Source: Tilletia caries (lineage: Eukaryota; Basidiomycota; Exobasidiomycetes; Tilletiales; Tilletiaceae). Taken from it: a DNA stretch of 64,000 nt. This document shows positions 43,490-56,098 of this stretch, in pieces. Position numbers and translations under genes: made by a program. The notes below the pieces were generated by a model. It did not search any database and had not been told where the DNA came from. It worked only from the letters and a program-made list of their open reading frames with translations. How positions within the stretch are numbered: the stretch's first letter is position 1; each line of letters starts with the position of its first letter. The stretch spans positions 682,001 through 746,000 of the forward strand of contig JALUTQ010000005.1 of assembly GCA_032718865.1 (NCBI GenBank), given 5' to 3'.

Positions 43490-46400
43490 ATGGGTCGCAA
43501 GGACAAGAAGAACGCGAAGGGTCGATTGGACCACTTCTACTGGCTCGCAAAGTACGTACCTGGTTGTGTTCTCTAAGCGATGAAAATCCGGTCGTGGTCT
43601 GACCCAACTTTTTCTTCTTTGCAGGGAGCAAGGCTACCGCTCGCGTGCAGCTTTCAAGCTCGTCCAGCTCAACAAGAAGTACAACTTCCTCGAGCATGCA
43701 CGCTGCTGCATCGATCTGTGCGCTGCACCAGGCGGTTGGCTCCAAGTCGCGTCAAAGTACATGCCCAACAACAGTCTGATCGTTGGTGTCGATCTCGTTC
43801 CGATCAAGCCCATCCCTCGCTGCACCACCTTTGCAGAGGACATCAACTCGTACAAGTGCAGAGACCAACTCCGCACCGAGCTTAAGGACTGGAAGGCAGA
43901 TGTGTATGTGTCCCAAGTAGAAATAGCCGTGTTGTCTGTGTGCACCTCTCACTGACTTCTCTTAATCTCCCTCCTACAGCGTGCTCCACGACGGAGCTCC
44001 CAATGTCGGTACCGCATGGGTACAAGACGCATACACCCAGTCAGAACTCACACTGCAATCACTCAAGCTCGCCGTCGAATTCCTTGCTCCTGGAGGTCAG
44101 TACCTGTTCTGATCATGACTATTTTCACAGCGCAATCTGACCTCTATTCCACACCACAGGCGTTTTCGTGACCAAGGTCTTCAGATCCAAAGATTACAAC
44201 TCTTTGCTCTGGGTCTTCAACCAACTCTTCAAAACTGTAGAAGCTACAAAGCCGGCTTCCTCTCGTAATGTGTCCGCAGAGATCTTCGTCGTCTGCGTCG
44301 GATTCAAGGCTCCCGCTCGCATCGATCCCAAGTTCCTCGACCCACACCACGTCTTCAAAGACCTAGAGCCAGGCAAGCACATCGGCGGTGATGATGAGGA
44401 GGACGGAGAAGGAGGCGAGAAGAGAGAAATACTGGCTGCGGATAGGATCGTTGCTGCGGCGGGCATAAACGCACAGGCCAACGTCTTTCAGCCGGAGAAG
44501 CATCGTAAGAAGAGAGACGGATACATGGAAGGCGATGCCACGCTCTTCAAGAGTGCGTCCCTGTACGACTTCTTGCGCACGCATGATCCGGTCGCAATCC
44601 TGGGCGTGTTCAACGTGATCGCGCTCAAGCTACCCAAGACCGCCTCTGACGAGGAGAAGGCGGAAATGCAAAAGTGAGTGTCGCCACGTGTAAAACTGAT
44701 GAACCGTGACAGTGATTGCTCATAAGCGTCCTTCTTCCCAACAGGGCTCTCGAGCATGAAGATACGACGGAGGACATCCGCATCAATTGCTCCGATCTCC
44801 GTGTGCTCGGCAAAAAGGACTTCAGAAGATTGCTCAAGTGGCGTCTCGCCCTTCGCTCCGACCTTGGTCTCGAGAAGAAGGCTGATGTGGTCGAGATCAC
44901 AGAGCATGAGGAGGAAGAGCTCGACGAGGAAGCTCAGATTGACGAGGAATTGGTGCGACTGAACGAAGAGTCGGCCCGTCGCGCACGCAAAGAACGTCGA
45001 CGCAAGAACGAGGCCAAGGCAAAGACAGTTCAGAAGCTTCAGCTGAGCATGACGACGCCCATGGACATCGGTGCCGAACTTGCCGACGAGGCTGTGCAGG
45101 GTGGAGAAGCCGAATTCTTTGGTCTTAACCACGTCGACGCCGAAGGTCGCTGGACTCAGCGGCATGGACGCACATCCAAGCCTGATGCTGACGGTCTCGT
45201 GGATGTCGAAGGTGCAGAGCAGTTGGAGTCGGACGGAGAGGATGGAACACCAAAGCGCCGTCTAAACGAGGCCGACCTGGAGGACCTTGATTCCGACGAA
45301 GAGAGGGAGGCCAGATTGGTGGCGCTCGAAGGCGATGTGGACGACATGTACGAGCAATACCGCACACATCTGCAGGAGCGAGATGCCAAGTTCCGCGCAC
45401 GCGAGACTCGACGGAAACTGGAGCACCGCGAGAAGTGGGAAGGCATCAAGGACGGACACGGGAGCGACAGTGACGAGGACGACGAGAACCCAAAGACTGG
45501 AGAAGATGGCGAGGATCAGGACAGTGATGGTGGGTATGATATCATCGAGCGACGGAAGAACATGGAGGAGACGTACGACTCTGACGATGCGGAGGATGAC
45601 GAGGATGATGCCGAGGACGCAAAGGCTCAGCTCAAATCCATTCTCAAGAAACGGAAGCGTGCCGATGCCGCTGATGCCAAGCCGACAGCGGCTCCTCGTA
45701 AGAAGCGGGCTGTGGTGCGGGACGAAGAGGAGGGTCCGGCCATTCAAGCACCGCAAAGTCGAGAGGCTGCGATCTGGTTCGACAATCCGCTTTTCAAGTC
45801 GATTCCTGGTCTAGCGGATGAGGATGAGTCAGGAGATGAGGAACGTGACGCAGGTGCCGAGTCAGGGAGTGAAGAAGAAGATGCGAGCGAGGACGATGAC
45901 GATTACGAGGATGTGGACGAGGATGAGGATGCCGAAGAAGGGGAGGGTGGCGGGGACGACGATGATATCGAGATCGTACCGCAAGACGACGACGCGCTCG
46001 GACACGCGGACTGGGACTTCGACGATGAGGATCTGGACGAGCAGAAACGCGAATACATCAAGAGTGAGTAGTCTCTGCTGAGCACTTCCGCTTTGTATGA
46101 TGTACTAACTATTCTTCTTGGCCCTTGCTAGAGCACGGGTTGACCTCTGCTGAGGCCGTCACTCTGGCACAACAGCTCGTGAACCGTCAAACGACTGCGG
46201 CCGGCCTCGTTGATTCAGGATTCACAAAGCACAACTTTGTCGACAAGGATGGCCTGCCAAGTTGGTTCTTGGACGACGAGGGGAAGCACTGGAAGGCCAA
46301 TGTGCCGATCACGAAGGAAGCTATGGATGCCCTGCGTGCTAAACAGAAAGCACTGGATGCCCGGCCGATCAAGAAGATTGCGGAGGCGAAGGCGCGTAAG

Positions 46401-46836
46401 AAGTTCAAGGCCCATCAGCGCATGACGAAGGCCCAGGCCAAGGCGGAGAGCATGAACGAGACGGAGGACATCTCGGAGAAGGAGAAGGCACAGAACATCT
46501 CCAAGGTGTTGGCCAAGGGAACGAAGAAGACGAAGCAGAAGGAGGTCAAGCTGGTCGTTGCCAAGGGACCCAACCGTGCTTTGAAGGGCCGACCGAAGGG
46601 TGTCAGTGGTCGATACAAGATGGTAGATTCGAGGATGAAGAAGGAGATTCGTGCACAGAGTGAGTACCCCTGCTGCCCTTTCCCCTTTCAACCGGCTGTG
46701 GTCTCGATTTCGAGCTGACCGGTTCCTTTTGTCTACACTGTGCTGCCTTACAGAACGCATCGACAAGCGGGACGGCAAGAAGAAGTCGTCAGGAGGACAC
46801 ACGAAACACAAGCCGCGCATTCCGAATGGCTACTGA
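43490..46836 (+). CDS. SPB1: 27S pre-rRNA 2'-O-methyltransferase Spb1
   Basis: Nucleolar AdoMet-dependent enzyme that methylates 25S rRNA in pre-60S particles. Seven exons: 43490-43551, 43625-43903, 43980-44095, 44160-44673, 44745-46063, 46132-46659 and 46754-46836, giving 966 residues. The FtsJ domain is at the N-terminus: RSRAAFKL with the first catalytic Lys, [19 protein letters not shown] as SAM motif [19 protein letters not shown] with the catalytic Asp, and [13 protein letters not shown] with the second Lys. The DUF3381 middle ([19 protein letters not shown] onward) and the Spb1 C-terminal domain ([45 protein letters not shown]) are both present. Between them lies a long Asp/Glu tract. 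Length and domain order match the family, and nothing is broken. Confidence 0.97.
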
Positions 46837-47083
46837 GTGGCGTCGACGCTTTGTTTGTCATATACTTTTCATGTCCGTCATCATATTCTATCATGCTTCT
46901 ACTCATTCTCTTTTTGCTACGATGACGGGAATGCGAGCTGCACAGTGAAGCTCTTCAAGCGATCGCCACTGGGGTGGAGCCAAGGAGATGTGCTCCTTGA
47001 GGCAGCGAGCACTCCGGTTGATCCGCTTCTCTGGTCCGAAAGGTATCTCGGAATCTTCGGTGTGGATTTCTCTACGCTTCTCT

Positions 47084-47357
47084 TCACTGGCCCCTGGACG
47101 CGGCTGGGCCGAGTTGCCATCGACGTTTGACAAGATCGGCAAGCTTGCGCCCTTCTGGTCTCTGCTCCGCATTGCGGCCGTCGTTTTCCCAGAGGACGTA
47201 GGCGAACACGCCCGTCATCATAGCGAAGACGGGGTCCGCGGTCCTGGTCGTGTTGAAGAAGAGAGGGAAAGGTCAGCTCTGGGCACCCTTTCTTACGCGC
47301 TGAGCTGTTTGACCCGGCATTGTCGCAGTCGTACCTTCCGATCAAGTACTTGGGCAT
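47084..47357 (-). CDS. NCE101: NCE101-like small membrane protein (non-classical export protein 1 family)
   Basis: 60 residues from exons 47357-47335 and 47243-47084. The sequence reads MPKYLIGRTADPVFAMMTGV followed by FAYVLWENDGRN and KLADLVKRRW. This is the NCE101 pattern: a single membrane span, an E-x-D/R turn and a short basic helix. Yeast NCE101 was linked to export of proteins lacking a signal peptide, but the mechanism is unsettled. The frame is open upstream to an acceptor at about 47430. No ATG precedes 47357, so that exon is read as 5'-UTR, with a further UTR intron to about 47523. Convergent with SPB1, with a 247-bp gap. Confidence 0.85.
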
Positions 47358-47577
47358 GAGGGGCGGGTCTGGATGATCGTCGTTGGGGGCGACTCGTACT
47401 TGCTTCTTGCGCAATTCAGACCCAGGCTGCGAAAAGGTGTGGATCAGAAATCAGGATCAGCGATCGGTCAGGGAAGGAAAGAAGTCCGTTCTGGCAGGAA
47501 AGGGCCGCGGAATACATACTCACACCACTGAATAATACTGAACGTTACAAGTGGCAGACCCTAGCGATTCTTCTTCT

Positions 47578-47598
47578 GAGGCAAGAGGCAAGAGGCAA
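47578..47598. repeat. (GAGGCAA)3 tandem repeat
   Basis: Three perfect 7-bp units in the NCE101 leader. Confidence 0.85.
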
Positions 47599-47919
47599 GA
47601 ACAAAAGTGAGTGAGTGAAGGTGTTGATGACACTTGACCGTCGTTGGAAGCCGGAAGGTGAGCGGGGAGAGTCGGGAACCCGGACGGGACCCTCATCAAG
47701 TGCGGGAATCCCTCGTCAACCGCATGGATTTCGGTAGGGTTAGCAACCTACCTCGCACCTTGCAGCCTGCAGAGGACGCGGACTAAGGCGCGTATAGCAG
47801 TCCAACGCGTTCAGCTTGCGGCCTTCACCGCTTCACCTCTGCAAATCCCTGGTCGGTGAAAACACATGGATCCCGGGAGTTGAAGCCAGTCGACGAAAAA
47901 GGACTCGCTGTTTGTCGAT

Positions 47920-47940
47920 ATATAACATATAACATATAAC
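47920..47940. repeat. (ATATAAC)3 tandem repeat
   Basis: Three perfect 7-bp units about 420 bp upstream of the ATG at 48363. AT-rich in a GC-rich promoter, so it may act as a TATA region. Confidence 0.8.
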
Positions 47941-48362
47941 ATCCCAGACCCTCGCGCTTACCACTCTACTCTGGCCCCTCTAGCCTCAAGCTCACTCAAT
48001 CGCTCGGCTCTACCGACTCCCTCACGTTCCGTCAACCTTGTGGATTGCCAACTTCTCTCTCGTTGGGCCGTCCTCTAGACAAGTCCTAACCCACACGGTC
48101 ATTCGGTCATTTCTCAAAGCCTCAAAAGAATCGGACTCAGCAAGGAATTTGTCCTCTCGTCGCTCATCACCCTGTCCAACAATCGTGTTCGCCCATACGC
48201 TTCTGTCGGTCAGTCTGCAAAGGACAGCTAGGTCATAGGCTGGGCACCGATATACATCATCCCGTCGGTCTCTTCACATAGCCCTTCTGGTGGACCTTCC
48301 CGCGTTGCCACCTCGGGCTAATCGCAATCCCTCGACCTCGACTTTTCTTGGCCCAAAGCACA

Positions 48363-49797
48363 ATGGTTGCTAATGTCACGCTCCAAAGAGTTCAGGACTT
48401 GACCCTGTCCGATGGAACGCCTGCGGCATTTGTGAGTTGAAGAATAATGCATCTGTGGGTCTGATTGAAGCTGAACCCTCTTGAATTCCCTTCAAAATCA
48501 GTGGGCGGTATATGTTTACATGCCGACGATCCTCTTCGATCTGGCCATTGCCTTCATCACTGTCCTGATACCAGCCTGGGAATACATTATGGGGATGCGG
48601 AACGAGCTCGGCATCTGGCGTCGCGTTATCAGACGACAAAGGGGTGCTCCAAGATTACTCTTGCCAATGGCCATCTCCATCCTGCTATTGCGGTACCTCA
48701 CCCTCGCGTTCTTCGTCTCCTGGACGATGGTCTATGCCGGCCATCACTGGTCGTCGGCGCAGTGTTCAATACTGTGGCCATTCTGTATCGTCTGCACCAC
48801 CGCTCTCTGCTGGTGCACGTCCGTCGCCCTCACCGTCCGCGCGGCGCTCTACTTCCCGACGGCCATCCAAAGCAAGAGAACGCTCCTCGTCGTCCGAGTT
48901 CTGCTCAGCCTCTTCCTTGCTGCTCATCTGGTTGCATTCTTGACGACCTGGGCGCTTACTGGCGACATTCTGAATCGGTCCATGTCCATTTATGGTACTT
49001 GTGCCAACGGGTCCGTGGGGCGATACGCTTCCGATCACAAGATCGAGGGGTCCGCCATTCTCCAAAGCAAGTCGCTGCTCCTCCTCAACTTTGGCTGCTC
49101 CTTGATGCTCGACTGCATTGTCACCTTCTTTGCATGTTGGGTCTTCCGCCGCATCAGACGGCAAGGACCCCGGACGGCGTCCCTCGTCTCAATCTTTCTC
49201 ACCAACACAATCCTCTACTTCATCGCGGTGGTGCTCCTGGCAATTTTCGGCATCGTCTGGTGAGTTGTCCGAGTGTACAGCACTTTCATCTTCTCAGATC
49301 ATCTCACCCGCGGAAACTTTCTCTTCCTATACCACCCGTGGCCTGTGCTCAGGTTTGTTCGGAAGGACCCTAGCATTGGCGTGCTGAATCTATATACCAG
49401 CCTGGCCGCCGTTCTCGCGATTCGAATGCTCTCCGCAGAATTCGCATTCATGGCAGGCGGGGCCTCCAGTCACGCCCGATGCGATGCCGATCCGCTTCCT
49501 CCTGACTACCCCTTTGGCGTCGGAGAAGGTGTTGCCGGGGCGGGCAAGGAAGGGGGACGGGCGGAGAGGAAAGTGCAAGAGCAACAAACATACCTCCCGG
49601 GCGAACAAGTCGACTTTCGCAGAGGCGGGTTAACCGACATCGAGGCCTTGTCCGCCGCAGTTCACGGTCGATCTCTCGGGCGACCGGAGCCTGTTTGGCT
49701 CGATGACTTGGCATCATCTCACGGGGAAAGGGAGATCACCAACAGAGTCGCCTCCGTTGTACATCAAAGAACAATAGCGCAGATTAACACATCGTAA
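48363..49797 (+). CDS. Seven-span membrane protein, unknown function
   Basis: Exons are 48363-48431, 48502-49259 and 49353-49797, giving 423 residues. The last intron uses the acceptor at 49352, which restores the frame as FGIVWFVRKDPSIGVLNLYTS. Hydrophobic segments: VYVYMPTILFDLAIAFITVL, LLLPMAISILLLRYLTLAF, SILWPFCIVCTTALCWCTS, LLVVRVLLSLFLAAHLVAF, LLLLNFGCSLMLDCIVTFF, SIFLTNTILYFIAVVLLAIF and LNLYTSLAAVLAIRMLSAEF. An extracellular-looking loop carries two N-glycosylation sequons (NRS, NGS). The C-terminal 110 residues are hydrophilic. It resembles the seven-span families expanded in basidiomycetes; no ligand or pathway can be named. Confidence 0.78.
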
Positions 49798-50414
49798 TCA
49801 TTATTTGACGTTGCTGACCAGAATGTGTATGTTCATGCAAACGGAGAGCGAGCGAGGGAGCGAGAGAGAGAGGAAAGAGATTGAGAGAATGAGAGAAGCG
49901 TCGTGTACAGTCTGAGCGAAAACCGGAGGACCGTGAGGACGGCCCCTTCCGGAACAAGAATTGTTCGGGTCAAGAGAGAAGGGTTGAGATGGGAAGCGAC
50001 GGCGGTGGCGGTGGTAAAGAGGCGAATCCAGTAAAGGTCCTTGATGTAGAGATACGTTTTGAGGAGAGAGTGAAGGATCATTGACTGTGAAGAAGTAAAG
50101 TACGGTTGAGTGACTGCGCGGTTCGAAGCATACAGGCAATATGAGGAGACGTACTCTCTTCGCAGTGCAAAGGGACACTTCAAATCTGAAAGGGACAACG
50201 ACAGAAATGGTCAGTACTCAAGCGTCTCTGGGACCATGCCAACGCAGCTGATGACCCACTGTTCAGCTGAGTGCCTGTTGTATGCACGCCAAAGAGGCCC
50301 GCAATGTGCATTTCCATGGCGACTCGGAGTGTAAGAGCTGAGAGACATTGACATATCAGCGTAACCCTCTCAAGAATCGACTCATTCGGTATAGACTTAC
50401 TAGGTCGAGGAGTG
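49798..50414. other. Convergent 3' spacer
   Basis: Contains a GAGAGAG-type purine tract at 49845-49895. No gene recognised. Confidence 0.4.
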
Positions 50415-52080
50415 TTAGGGTCTACAAACGGCGTTGAAAAAGACGGTATAAGCCAAACTGCGCAAATCTATGTCTCTCGGAGTCATGGACTTACACTCAG
50501 GACCACATGCTGAGTACCAAAGGGCAAAGGTGGCATCGCCGGTCAAGTTGCGGCTGACCCACTCGAATTGGACGGGAAGCTGGAAAATGGTCCTTTTCCG
50601 CCCTGCGAATGAGCGATCTGAAAGCAAGCCCTTGCCGACAACCTTGTTGTTTTGGACGTCGGTCACTTCGACAACAATCTTGCTAGCGCGAGTAGGGATC
50701 CACGCGGCTGAATTGTCGGCGCGAAGGTTCAAATTCATAGACCTGCGTGGTGAACAGAAAAAGATGAAGACATCAGCACGGAATCAGAGTAAAGAATGTC
50801 GTTTGCATTGGGTACAAACATGCTGAACTGTGGTAGATAACCGTGAATTGTCAGTCAGAAATTCACGTAGTTCTGTAATATGCCGACAAATGCTCACATT
50901 AGCAGGAGGTCCGCCAATGCTCATTCCGGAAGCGTCCGGAATAGGGTCGAGGGGAGTTGAGGTAAGGAATGCGATGCCTGAGAGGAACAGGGACAGAGGC
51001 TACAATTCAGACCATGCAAATGTGTCAAACGGGTTGCCCAGCGCTGCTCTGCACTCACTCGGCACGCGGGGGATCACAAAGTACAGAACGATAGCAAGGC
51101 TGTTGAGCGATCGAGCATCGGAGGGGAATCCGTCAGTATGTCACGTCGGAGATCGGGATCTATGGGTGCGAGACTCACGCAAAAATGAGCACAAACGATC
51201 CGATCACGACCGCCCTGCGGCCAACGAGGCCAAAGACCTTTTCTTCTCCCGATGCCCACTTCCCCACCTTCCTTTTGTGCTTGGCCGTATAGGCTTTCCT
51301 CTTCCCCTTTCGCGCCATGCTCTTCATCTCGTGCTGGGAGAATTCGGTTCCGAGTGCCGGTACGGTGACGAGCTCGATGCCAGTATTGTTGTTGGAGCGG
51401 TCATGGCCGGAAGCCTCGATTGAGTTGAGGTTCTGGTAGCCACTTGTGCGCTTCTCGTTCAGGAAGGCGCCGATGCCGTCTGTCTTGGCTGAGGGGGTCA
51501 GGTCGCCGCCAGGGCTACCGTAGGGGTCCACCCTGATGCCGCGCGGATCTGAGTTTTGAACATCGAAGCCGAATGCTTCTCGGGGGAGCAGGCTCTGTCG
51601 CTGACCACCGGAGAGACCGGACAGGGTTGCGCCGGTGCCGCTGCGAGGAATGGCCCCAGGAGGAGGTTGCGCCACAAAGCCAGTGCCCGTTGCCCCCGGA
51701 GAGTGGGGACCCATGCTGCCGAACGAGTTCTTCCGAGAGTGGTCGAACTGGTCCGCATAAGGGTTCTGAGTCCCACCGGGCGAGCCTGCAGCACTCGGTC
51801 TGGCATTGTTGAAGTCGTCGTATACGTTCCAGTGGTCATCATCATCGTCCTCCTCGTCGTCGGCGACGGGGGCCCAGGCATTTGTCCCTGCGGCTGCCGC
51901 GGGCGGAGCAGGGCCACGCGTGGTAGCAGAGGCGGAGGGAGTCATTGTGGAACACATTGACTCTCGCTGTTGGTCCAGCTGCCGCTGTTGTTGGCTGTAC
52001 CGGTTCGGGTTGGACGCTGGGGTGGCAAAGGCGTCCGCGCCGGACGAGTAGCGCTGGTTGTATGGGTTGCGACCGTCCAT
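50415..52080 (-). CDS. Single-span membrane protein with LEA-2-like outer domain
   Basis: Exons are 52080-51179, 51099-51059, 50977-50898, an 8-nt microexon 50827-50820, 50742 to about 50498, and a short last exon. The cytosolic part (about 275 residues) is Gln/Asn/Ser/Gly-rich with an acidic EEDDDDDHW patch and a basic KGKRKAYTAKHKRKVGK stretch before the membrane span (AVVIGSFVLIFALAIVLYFV, split by intron 1). The outer domain reads PLDPIPDASGMSIGGPPANF, then NLRADNSAAWIPTRASKIVVE and KGRKRT-like FQLPVQFEW, the LEA-2-type beta-sandwich seen in fungal plasma-membrane or vacuolar proteins. The last exon is uncertain: two acceptors end the protein at 50422 or 50415. Function unknown. Confidence 0.72.
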
Positions 52081-52230
52081 GCTTGCGGTCAAGTGAGAGC
52101 TTTAGCCTGTCACAGGTGCGTGCGTTGCGTACCTCGTACCTTGTTGCCTTGTGCTTGGGAGGCGATGATCGTCGTCGTCTTCGTTGGCGATGCTGAGAAG
52201 CGAAGGAGGTCGATGATGAGGAGGGGAGTT

Positions 52231-52235
52231 CCAGT
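52231..52235. repeat. 5-bp target-site duplication, left copy
   Basis: CCAGT, identical to 57949-57953. Confidence 0.9.
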
Positions 52236-52566
52236 TGTCGTAGTTCTAGACGAACAGGTACGACTCCTGTTGGCTACTCACCGATGAAGGTGGAAGGCCA
52301 GAGGTTGTGCGAAGTCAAGCAGTAAATGAAGATGAAGGTATGAAAGGACAAGTGATGTATTCGAGGGGGAAAGGACGAGACAACGAGAGTGAGAGTATAT
52401 GTACTCCAAGGAGACGAACGATAGGGGCTATTGGGAAGTAGATGCTTGTGAAGGAGAGATGAATTGTCCGATGGCTCGAATCGAGGAAAAAGAGGTAGGT
52501 GCTGAGACTGATGTGGTAGAGAAGGTGAAGCGAAGGGAACGAGCGATCATGTTCCATTTCATGACA
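52236..52566 (-). repeat. 3' LTR of the copia element
   Basis: 331 bp, TGTC...GACA ends, no difference seen from 57618-57948. Confidence 0.96.
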
Positions 52567-52578
52567 CTCCCACCCATG
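52567..52578 (-). other. Polypurine tract of the copia element
   Basis: On the minus strand CATGGGTGGGAG directly precedes the 3' LTR, the position of the plus-strand primer. Confidence 0.65.
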
Positions 52579-52595
52579 ATCGACGAAGTGACCGA

Positions 52596-55500
52596 TCAGG
52601 TTGAGGTGCTGGGATGATGGATAATGCCGATGGTGTTACGATGCTGATGGAAGGTGATAGGAGGGAGGGACTTGGTGAACATATCCGATGGATTGTCTCG
52701 TGTGTTGATGTACTTGATGTTGATGAAGCCACGCTCTTGTTGCTCCCTGGTAGACAAGTACTTGCGCTCCATATGGCGGGTAAGACCATTGCTGACTGGG
52801 TTCGAGATGATGTGAATTGCAGGCTGGTTGTCGCAGTAGATGACCGATGGTTGTCCTTCGCCATCGACGCGGAAGCCAAGGTCCTCGAAGAAGCGGCGAA
52901 TAGCCATGACTTCACGAGAGGTCTGCCACACAGCGATCAACTCCGCCTGGGCCGTTGAGTCTGCGACCAGGGTCTGCAGCTTCGATCCCCAAGCCACTGT
53001 CGCACCATAAACCGACACACACCACCCCGAAGTCGACTTGGCTGAGTGATCGCCGCCAAAGTCGGAGTCGGAATAGGCGACGACATCGTCCTGCGAGTGA
53101 GCGGCGATGCGAAGCTTCATGTCGATGGTGCCAGCCAGGTACCGAAAAGCGCGTTTCATGCAGGCAATGTGAATTGGACCAGGGTTTTTTGCGTGCCGTG
53201 AAAGGTAGGCAACGAAGTGCATCAAATCCGGCCGCGAAGCCTGAGCGAGCCAATTGAGGTAACCGAGCTCCGCCTGAAAGAGTTTCTGCTGGGCCTCTGT
53301 CGACTGGCCATCATAGGGAACGAGTCGCTGCTTCGGATCGAGAGGTGTGGGAGCTGGATTGAGGTCCTTGTACCCCAGACGGTCGAGCGTCGCGCGAATG
53401 TAGGATGCCTGAGAGATGAGGAATGATCGACCATCGACGCTGCGCTCGATCTTCATGCCAAGAAATTGACCGATCGTTCCCTGATCCTTCATCCGAAACC
53501 GCTTGGCGAGCTCCGCCTTGAAACCCACAATTTCCTTCTCATCCTTCCCAAACACCAACACATCGTCCACATAGACGGCCACCACGATTGCCTCCGTGCC
53601 TGAGCCATAAATGAAAATAGCTTGATCGGCGATGGACTGTTGGAAACCCAAGGCGAGGAGAGCAGAGCGAAGGGTGAAGAACCACTCGCGACCTGACTGC
53701 TTCAGGCCGTAGATGGCTCGTATAAGTCGACACGCCAGATGCTCTTGACCAGGGACTTCAAAGGCGGGGGGGCTGCCTCATGTAGACTGTGTCTTTGAGG
53801 AATCCGTAGAGGTAGGCGGTGACTACGTCGAGTTGGTGGACGTGCCAACCGAGGTAGGCGGCCAGGGCGAGCAAGGTTCGAATTGTCACAAAACGAGTCA
53901 CCGGCGAGTAAGTCTCGTGAAAGTCGACCCCGGGGACTTGACTAAATCCCTGGGCAACCAAACGAGCCTTGTACCTCGCTACACAGCCATCCGTGTCGAG
54001 TTTGAGCTTGAAGACCCAACGCGAACCGACTAGATCCCGATCTGCGGGCAGTTCCTCCAATACCCATGTGCCCATCTCCGTATGGGATGCGATCTCCTCC
54101 TTCATTGCCTCAAGCCACAATCCCCAATCCGTTCTGCGCATAGCATCCTTGAGCGTGTTTGGTTCCAGCTCGATGCCGTCGGCGGACAACAGCGCACGGA
54201 ACGCAGACGCAAACGAGTCGTGCATTGAGAGAACAGCCATATTCGCCTGCCGCTGCTCCCGCCCATCTTGCAGTCGACGAACGTGCAGTCGAGTCTGGTA
54301 TGAGATGGTGGGCTGAGGGCGAGCACGAGCGTTTGAGCGAGCAGGAGGTTGAGGTTGCTGTTGTTGTGGAGCTGCAGGAGGAGGAATCTCGGCGCGAGCG
54401 GGCGCCACTGGAGCAGGCAAAGGAGCCTCGGAAGCCGCCGGTTCAGGCGCTACTCCCACCGGTGCTGCTGGGGGGGAGGAGGAGGTGCAGGAATCGGCTC
54501 GTCACCGTCATCCAGAAGCTCAACTGTTGCTGGTGGGTGAGGTGAGGGCGCAGGAGGACGAGGGCCAATCACGACGATGCGAGGACGCCTAGCAGCTGAG
54601 TGAGGAGCTGGGGGTTGATCGGCGTGAGAGGAGGGAGAATCGAGAGTGCTGAAGTCGTATCCCTTGTGCTCGTGGAAGTCGACAAACTTGGTGACCTTGA
54701 CCTCGCCGGTATCGGGGAAGTGAATCCGATAACCTTTGTGGTAATTGTCGTAACCAATAAACACTCCCACCCTTCCCCGAGCCGCAAGGGAATGCGCACG
54801 CTCACGATCGCTCAACATGGCGAACGCGAGGCACCCGAAGACGCGAAGATTGCCAAGCTGAGGCTGCGTCCCGTGCCACAGCTCGTAGGGGGGGTCTTGC
54901 CGTCCAAAGCTGAGCTGGGACACCGATTGCGAATGTATGCCGCCGTGCTGGCAGCCTCTGCCCAGTACTCTAAGGGAATGTTGCGCCCATGAAGGAGGGG
55001 GGGCGCATGACGTTCTTGATGAGGCCGACGTAGCGTTCGGCAACACCGTTCTGTTGAGAGGTATAGGCGCATGATTTTTCGTGACGGGCACCAAGCAGAG
55101 CTGCTTTGATCGCCGCGTTGTTGAACTCGCCGCCTCCGTCGGTCCGTAGGCACCCGATGGGGCCTTTGAACGGGACCACTTCATCGCGCCAGGCGATGAA
55201 CTTCGCGACAAAATCAGACTTGCGCGCGAGGGGGATGACCCACACCATCCTGGTGTAGTCATCAACGAGAACCGCCAAATACTCCGCTCCCCCCAACGAC
55301 TTGACGATGACTCGGCCGGTGAGATCGCCGTGCACGAGCTCCAGAGCTCGCGTCGTCTTCGTCGTGGAGGTCGGGAAGGGGGTTCTTTTGATGTTGGTGA
55401 GGGAGCACGTCTCGCACCTGCAGATCGTTGACTGATCCGCGCGTCGCAGCCACAACGGCTCCGGGAGACCAACACTGTTCTGGGCAAGGACCGGGAGCGT

Positions 55501-56096
55501 CGAGCTACCCGCGTGGCCCAGGCGTTCGTGCCAAAGGCGCCACATCGTCACAAACCGATCCAAACGGTCACCTGCGAGAGGAGGGGCCAGTTCCTCGTTA
55601 TCAGGTGCACCACTGCGCTCTTCATCGTCGTCTAAGACGAAGAAGGCGGAAACATCCGTACCAGTCATCACCGTGATGACGTACGCCTGGGACTGCCATG
55701 ACCAGATCGCACAGACTTTGAAGCTGCGCTGGAATGGGTCCGTAATGGTTGCTTCGAAGTGTTCATCGAAGTGAACTCGAAGATGGTCTTGATTCAACTT
55801 GAACACGGAAATGAGGTTGTACCGTAGTTCTGGAATCAAGAGGACGTCGAACAGCACAAGTTCACCAGGAACATTGCCATCTTGTCCGACCGTATGTAAA
55901 ACGACCGTGCCGCGCCCGCGGGCAAGGATTCGTTTGCCGTCAGCCAGGACGACCGCAGTCGTGGAGGGCTCTATGGCGGCGAAGCAGGAAGCGTTGGGCG
56001 TCATGTGTGCGCTGGCGCCCGAGTCGAGGATCCAAGCAGCGCTCGCAGAGGGAGTAGGGGCGCCCTTCATCAGGGATTGCACCATCAAAAGGGCGT
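52596..56096 (-). pseudogene. pol: copia pol polyprotein (PR-IN-RT-RH), interrupted at C7 runs
   Basis: Domains in order: aspartic protease WILDSGASAHMTP; GAG-pre-integrase RLWHERLGHAG with the C-x2-C of CRCETC; integrase core with HGDLTGRV, VDDYTRM, RTDGGGEF and QQNGVAERY; reverse transcriptase with RWVFKLKLDTDG, HQLDVVTAYLYG and YVDDVLVF; RNase H with YSDSDFGGD, STAQAELIAV and IYCDNQPAIH. All catalytic residues I can check are present. Open frames are 56088-54970, then about 55010-54890, 54890-54450, 54459-53758 and 53750-52596. Each change of frame falls on a run of exactly seven C (minus strand) near 54995, 54888, 54470 and 53767. Either the copy has four indels in homopolymers or the runs are under-called. 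Confidence 0.88.
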
Positions 56097-56098
56097 CC

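Larger units (their letters stand above)
47358..48362. other. Divergent interval between NCE101 and a membrane-protein gene
   Basis: Includes the spliced NCE101 leader (about 47430-47560) and two short tandem repeats. A pyrimidine-rich leader precedes 48363. No other gene seen. Confidence 0.45.

Noticed and set aside
49261..49281. 21-nt intron in the seven-span gene at 49260
   Set aside because: Using the acceptor at 49352 instead gives a normal 93-nt intron and a sensible hydrophobic continuation.
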